Positions 60,157 through 64,000 of a stretch of 64,000 nucleotides of DNA are shown here, piece after piece (position 1 is the stretch's first letter; every line of letters starts with the position of its first letter). Both the position numbers and the translations under genes were made by a program. Where the stretch lies: the NCBI RefSeq assembly GCF_029227915.1, contig NC_079879.1:14510001-14574000 (forward strand), written 5' to 3'. The stretch is from Hydractinia symbiolongicarpus (taxonomy: Eukaryota > Cnidaria > Hydrozoa > Anthoathecata > Hydractiniidae). The notes under the pieces were generated by a model. That model did no database searches. It had not been told where the DNA came from and worked only from the letters and a program-made list of their open reading frames with translations.

Positions 60157-62886
60157 ATGGCCTTTTGCAGTCTAATAAAGGCCTCATACGTAAATCACGT
60201 GGTTCCATTTGCCTGCGCAGGTTACCTTTGGACTAATCGTTCCATTTTTAATGCGCTACAACGTCCCAAGTCGTTTTCATTGGCGAAGTTGCCTTAGAAC
60301 TCTCTTAACTACGTGCAGAGTCCTATAAAGGCTGTAATATGGCTTTTTGCAGTCTAATAAAGGCCTCACACGTAAATCACGTGGTTTCACCTGCCTGCGC
60401 AGGTTACCTTTTGACTAATCGTTCCATTTTTAATGCGCTACAACGTCCCAAGTTGTTTTCATTGGCGAAGTTGCCTTAGAACTCTCTTAACTACGTGCAC
60501 AGTCCTATAAAGGCTGTAATATGGCCTTTTGCAGTCTAATAAAGGCCTCACACGTAAATCACGTGGTTCCATCTGCCTGTGCAGGTTACCAGTGGACTAG
60601 TCGTTCCAGTCTCACTGCGCTACAACGTCCCAAGTCGTTTTCATTAGTGTCGTTGCCTTACAACACTCCTAACTACGTGCAGAGTCCTATAAAGGCTGTA
60701 ATATGGCCTTTTGCAGTCTAATAAAGGCCTCACACGTAAATCACATGGTTTCACCTGCCTGCGCAGGTTACCTTTGGACTAATCGTTCCATTCTTAATGC
60801 GCTACAACGTCCCAAGTCGTTTTCATTAGTGTTTTTGCCTTACAACACTCTCAACTACGTGCACAGTCCTATAAAGGCTGTAATATGGCCTTTTGCAGTC
60901 TAATAAAAGCCTCATACGTAAATCACGTGGTTCCATTTGCCTGCGCAAGTTACCATTGGCCTAGTCCTTCAAGTCTCAATGTGCTACAACGTCCCAGGTC
61001 GTTTTCATTAGCGCCGTTGCCTTACAACACTTTTAACTACGTGCACAGTCCTATAAAGGCTGTAATATCGCCTTTTGCAGTCTAATAAAGGCTTCACACG
61101 TAAATCACGTGGTTTCACCTGCCTGCGCAGGTTACCTTTGGACTAATCGTTCCAGTCTCAATGCGCTACAACGTCCCAAGATGTTTTCATTGGCGAAGTT
61201 GCCTTAGAACACTCTTAACTACGTGCACAGTCCTATAATGGCTGTAATATCGCCTTTTGCAGTCTAATAAAGGCCTCACACGTAAATCACGTGGTTCCAT
61301 TTGCCTGTGCAGGTTACCATTGGACTATTCCTTACAGTCTCAATGCATTAGAGCGTCCCAAGTCGTTTTCATTAGCGCCGTTGCCTTACAACACTCCTAA
61401 CTACGTGCAGAGTCCTATAAAGGCTGTAATATCGCCTTTTGCAGTCTAATAAAGGCCTCACACGTAAATCACGTGGTTCCATTTGTCTGTGCAGGTTACC
61501 ATTGGACTATTCCTTACAGTCTCAATGCATTAGAGCGTCCCAAGTCGTTTTCATTAGCGCCGTTGCCTTACAACACTCCTAACTACGTGCACAGTCGTAT
61601 AAAGGCTGTAATATGGCCTTTTGCAGTCTAATAAAGGCCTCATACGTAAATCACGTGGTTCCATTTGCCTGTGCAGGTTACCATTGTACTATTCCTTCCA
61701 GTTTCAATGCGCTTCAACGTCCCAAGTCGTTTTCATTATCGCCGTTGCCTTACAACACTCTTAATTACGTGCACAGTCTTATAAAGGCTGTAATATGGCC
61801 TTTTGCAGTCTAATAAAGGCCTCACACGCAAATCACGTGGTTTCACCTGTCTGCGCAGTTTACCATTGGCCTAGTCCTTCCAGTCTCAATGCGCTACAAC
61901 GTCCCAAGTCGTTTTCATTAGTGTCGTTGCCTTACAACACTCCTAACTACGTGCAGAGTCCTATAAAGGCTGTAATATGGCCTTTTGCAGTCTAATAAAG
62001 GCCTCACACGTTAATCACATGGTTTCACCTGCCTGCGCAGGTTACCTTTGGACTAATCGTTCCATTTTTAATGCGCTACAACGTCCCAAGTCGTTTTCAT
62101 TGGCGAAGTTGCCTTAGAACTCTCTTAACTACGTGCAGAGTCCTATAAAGGCTGTAATATGGCTTTTTGCAGTCTAATAAAGGCCTCACACGTAAATCAC
62201 GTGGTTTCACCTGCCTGCGCAGGTTACCTTTTGACTAATCGTTCCATTTTTAATGCGCTACAACGTCCCAAGTTGTTTTCATTGGCGAAGTTGCCTTAGA
62301 ACTCTCTTAACTACGTGCACAGTCCTATAAAGGCTGTAATATGGCCTTTTGCAGTCTAATAAAGGCCTCACACGTAAATCACGTGGTTCCATCTGCCTGT
62401 GCAGGTTACCAGTGGACTAGTCGTTCCAGTCTCACTGCGCTACAACGTCCCAAGTCGTTTTCATTAGTGTCGTTGCCTTACAACACTCCTAACTACGTGC
62501 AGAGTCCTATAAAGGCTGTAATATGGCCTTTTGCAGTCTAATAAAGGCCTCACACGTAAATCACATGGTTTCACCTGCCTGCGCAGGTTACCTTTGGACT
62601 AATCGTTCCATTCTTAATGCGCTACAACGTCCCAAGTCGTTTTCATTAGTGTTTTTGCCTTACAACACTCTCAACTACGTGCACAGTCCTATAAAGGCTG
62701 TAATATGGCCTTTTGCTGTCTAATAAAAGCCTCATACGTAAATCACGTGGTTCCATTTGCCTGCGCAAGTTACCATTGGCCTAGTCCTTCAAGTCTCAAT
62801 GTGCTACAACGTCCCAGGTCGTTTTCATTAGCGCCGTTGCCTTACAACACTTTTAACTACGTGCACAGTCCTATAAAGGCTGTAAT
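59247..62886 (+). repeat. Twenty-unit HOR
   Basis: The order is G A' I H H A/C D E/B C* F I H H A B C D E/B C* F, 3,640 bp. D E/B C* F (60339-61066) recurs as 62159-62886 at 1,820 bp. Unit 60157 starts as A (CATACGTAAATC) and continues as C (CTTTGGACTAATCG, TTTTTAATG). Confidence 0.85.
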
Positions 62887-63796
62887 ATCGCCTTTTGCAG
62901 GCTAATAAATGCTTCACACGCAAATCACGTGGTTTTACCTGCCTGCGCAGGTTACCATTGGACTATTCCTTACAGTCTCAATGCGCTACAGCGTCTCAAG
63001 TCGTTTTCATTAGCGCCGTTGCCTTACAACACTCTTAACTACGTTCACAGTCCTATAAAGGCTGTAATATGGCCTTTTGCAGTCTAATAAAGGCCTCACA
63101 CGCAAATCACGTGGTTCCACCTGTCTGCGCAGCTTACCATTGGCCTAGTCCTTCCAGTCTCAATGCGCTAAAATGTCCCAAGTCGTTTTCATTAGTGTCG
63201 TTGCCTTACAACACTCCTAACTACGTGCAGAGTCCTATAAAGGCTGTAATATGGCCTTTTGCAGTCTAATAAAGGCCTCACACGTAAATCACATGGTTTC
63301 ACCTGCCTGCGCAGGTTACCTTTGGACTAATCGTTCCATTCTTAATGCGCTACAACGTCCCAAGTCGTTTTCATTAGTGTTTTTGCCTTACAACACTCTC
63401 AACTACGTGCACAGTCCTATAAAGGCTGTAATATGGCCTTTTGCAGTCTAATAAAAGCCTCATACGTAAATCACGTGGTTCCATTTGCCTGCGCAAGTTA
63501 CCATTGGCCTAGTCCTTCAAGTCTCAATGTGCTACAACGTCCCAGGTCGTTTTCATTAGCGCCGTTGCCTTACAACACTTTTAACTACGTGCACAGTCCT
63601 ATAAAGGCTGTAATATCGCCTTTTGCAGGCTAATAAAGGCTTCACACGCAAATCACGTGGTTTTACCTGCCTGCGCAGGTTACCATTGGACTATTCCTTA
63701 CAGTCTCAATGCGCTACAGCGTCTCAAGTCGTTTTCATTAGCGCCGTTGCCTTACAACACTCCTAACTGCGTGCACAGTCGTATAAAGGCTGTAAT

Positions 63797-63978
63797 ATGG
63801 CCTTTTGCAGTCTAATAAAGGCCTCATACGTAAATCACGTGGTTCCATTTGCCTGTGCAGGTTACCATTGGACTATTCCTTCCAGTCTCAATGCGCTTCA
63901 ACGTCCCAAGTCGTTTTCATTATCGCCGTTGCCTTACAACACTCTTAACTACGTTCACAGTCCTATAAAGGCTGTAAT
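63797..63978 (+). repeat. Satellite subfamily A' (representative unit)
   Basis: A' is recognised by CATACGTAAATC, CCATTTGCCTGTGCAGG, TTGGACTATTCC, CGCTTCAACG, TTATCGCCG and the private end CTACGTTCAC. I assign these unit starts: 6478, 7388, 10846, 13757, 16303, 22672, 23400, 25399, 27401, 29403, 31769, 32315, 33588, 35590, 36863, 38136, 40138, 42686, 44687, 47599, 50329, 53423, 54697, 58337, 59429 and 63797. It nearly always follows a G unit, which makes G-A' the best phase marker of the higher-order repeat. Confidence 0.9.
63836..63841. other. CACGTG palindrome in nearly every unit (example)
   Basis: CACGTG lies at unit positions 40-45 and is the core recognised by E-box or G-box type basic helix-loop-helix or bZIP proteins. 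It is kept in all subfamilies except C and C*, which have CACATG. A typical unit has four ACGT strings (32, 41, 105 and 155). Whether any is bound is unknown. Confidence 0.65.
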
Positions 63979-64000
63979 ATGGCCTTTTGCAGTCTAATAA
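63967..64000. other. Two overlapping inverted repeats at the unit junction (example)
   Basis: In the unit, AAAGGC (171-176), GGCCTTT (3-9 of the next unit) and AAAGGCC (21-27) lie in order. The middle element is complementary to both neighbours: AAAGGC with GCCTTT across a 9-base loop, and GGCCTTT with AAAGGCC across an 11-base loop. Only one of the two hairpins could form at a time. The example shown is at the right edge, where the third arm is cut off. Units starting ATCGCC keep a 6 bp version. Confidence 0.8.

Larger units (their letters stand above)
1..64000 (+). repeat. 182 bp tandem satellite array filling the whole window
   Basis: The same 182 bp unit repeats head to tail from the first base to the last. 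From the ATGGCC at 110 to the one at 63797 there are 350 steps with a net loss of 13 bp, so no insertion, inversion or foreign sequence interrupts the array. A typical unit (63797-63978) has 43 A, 59 T, 31 G and 49 C, about 44% GC, with 8 CpG where about 8.3 are expected. Landmarks within the unit, counted from ATG, are GGCCTTT at 3-9, AAAGGCC at 21-27, CACGTG at 40-45, CCTGYGCAGG at 56-65, GGTTACC at 64-70 and TATAAA near 168-173. Both window edges cut a unit, so the array is longer than what is seen. Size, HOR structure and homogeneity fit a eukaryotic centromeric or heterochromatic satellite. I do not recognise the family, and the chromosomal role is inference. Confidence 0.98.
62887..64000 (+). 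repeat. Right edge: short four-unit HOR and start of the next
   Basis: The order is G/A' B' C* F (62887-63614), then G A' (63615-63978) and 22 bp of the next unit. Unit 62887 begins as G but ends CTTAACTACGTTCACAGTCC like A', a fusion that removed one unit. 62523-62886 and 63251-63614 (C* F) match at 728 bp. Confidence 0.85.

Noticed and set aside
110-63997. About 180 open frames of 66 to 104 codons on the + strand, all starting MAF or close to it
   Set aside because: They are the same stretch of the satellite unit read again and again. Unit length is not a multiple of 3, consecutive frames overlap by about 19 bases, many units lack the ATG (ATCGCC) or have an early TAG (CCTTAGAAC), and subfamily changes alter amino acids freely. 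The 86-, 96- and 104-codon forms arise from the junction deletions or fusion units.
1-64000. CRISPR array
   Set aside because: There are no short repeats separated by unique spacers. The whole 182 bp unit repeats without gaps, and variation is spread along it.
1-64000. Tandem gene family, rDNA or tRNA cluster
   Set aside because: The unit is too short for rRNA and shows no tRNA-like arms or conserved rRNA motif that I recognise.
1-64000. Transposable element or viral insertion within the array
   Set aside because: The distance between unit starts never departs from a multiple of 182 by more than 2 bases, so no insertion of any size is present.
1-64000. TATAAA as a real promoter and AATAAA as a real polyadenylation site
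   Set aside because: Both are six-base strings in AT-rich contexts. TATAAA lies only about 10 to 15 bases before the ATG, too close for a start site that would include it, and no other promoter element is evident.
1-64000. Telomeric or subtelomeric sequence
   Set aside because: I saw no short telomere-like repeat on either strand, and neither window edge changes in character.
1-64000. Purely artificial repetition from assembly
   Set aside because: Private variants, single-base deletions and fusion units occur in consistent, nested combinations, which a simple duplication artefact would not create. Local copy-number errors in the near-identical blocks at 38-42 kb and 55-57 kb remain possible.
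1-64000. Internal sub-repeat as origin of the 182 bp unit
   Set aside because: ATAAAGGC occurs twice about 33 bp apart and CACGT twice 9 bp apart, but I could not extend these to a convincing duplication within the unit.

Overview
This 64 kb window is one uninterrupted head-to-tail satellite DNA array with a 182 bp unit. I find no real protein-coding gene, RNA gene, transposon or unique sequence. With position 1 of the unit set at the ATGGCC motif, I stepped from position 110 to position 63797. The distance is 63,687 bp, which is 350 units minus 13 bp, so the register is lost by only 13 bases in 64 kb. The window starts and ends inside a unit, so the array continues on both sides. About 351.7 units are present, all in the same orientation.

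The organism is almost certainly a eukaryote. A nucleosome-sized unit, kilobase-scale higher-order repeats (HORs) and nearly identical copies side by side are typical of centromeric or other heterochromatic satellites. I do not recognise the family and cannot name a species. The unit is about 44% GC, is pyrimidine-rich on the + strand, and is not depleted in CpG.

The units fall into about ten subfamilies, called here A, B, C, D, E, F, G, H, I and M, with minor variants and recombinants. Hand comparison of two pairs gave about 13 to 15 differences per 182 bp (roughly 92% identity), while copies of the same subfamily in equivalent HOR positions are often identical. The G unit (28 copies, usually followed by A') is a convenient phase marker. 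The spacing between G units is 4 to 25 units, with 7 and 11 recurring, so the HOR is real but irregular.

Layout: 1-7 kb is a mixed domain with short duplications. 7.0-23.4 kb holds six copies of a HOR with up to 19 units, several shortened by internal deletions. 23.4-32.1 kb is a domain that partly repeats 5.0-7.3 kb and then runs in 8- and 11-unit HORs. 32.1-64 kb is a younger-looking domain of 7-, 11-, 15- to 17- and 20-unit HORs, with private variants and recombinant units not seen further left. Several unequal-exchange junctions can be read within one unit.

Plausible functional signals in every unit are two competing inverted repeats around the unit junction, a 10 bp palindrome (CCTGCGCAGG), a CACGTG palindrome, and TATAAA- and AATAAA-like strings. 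Any role for these is inference. The many 66-residue open frames are by-products of the repeat.
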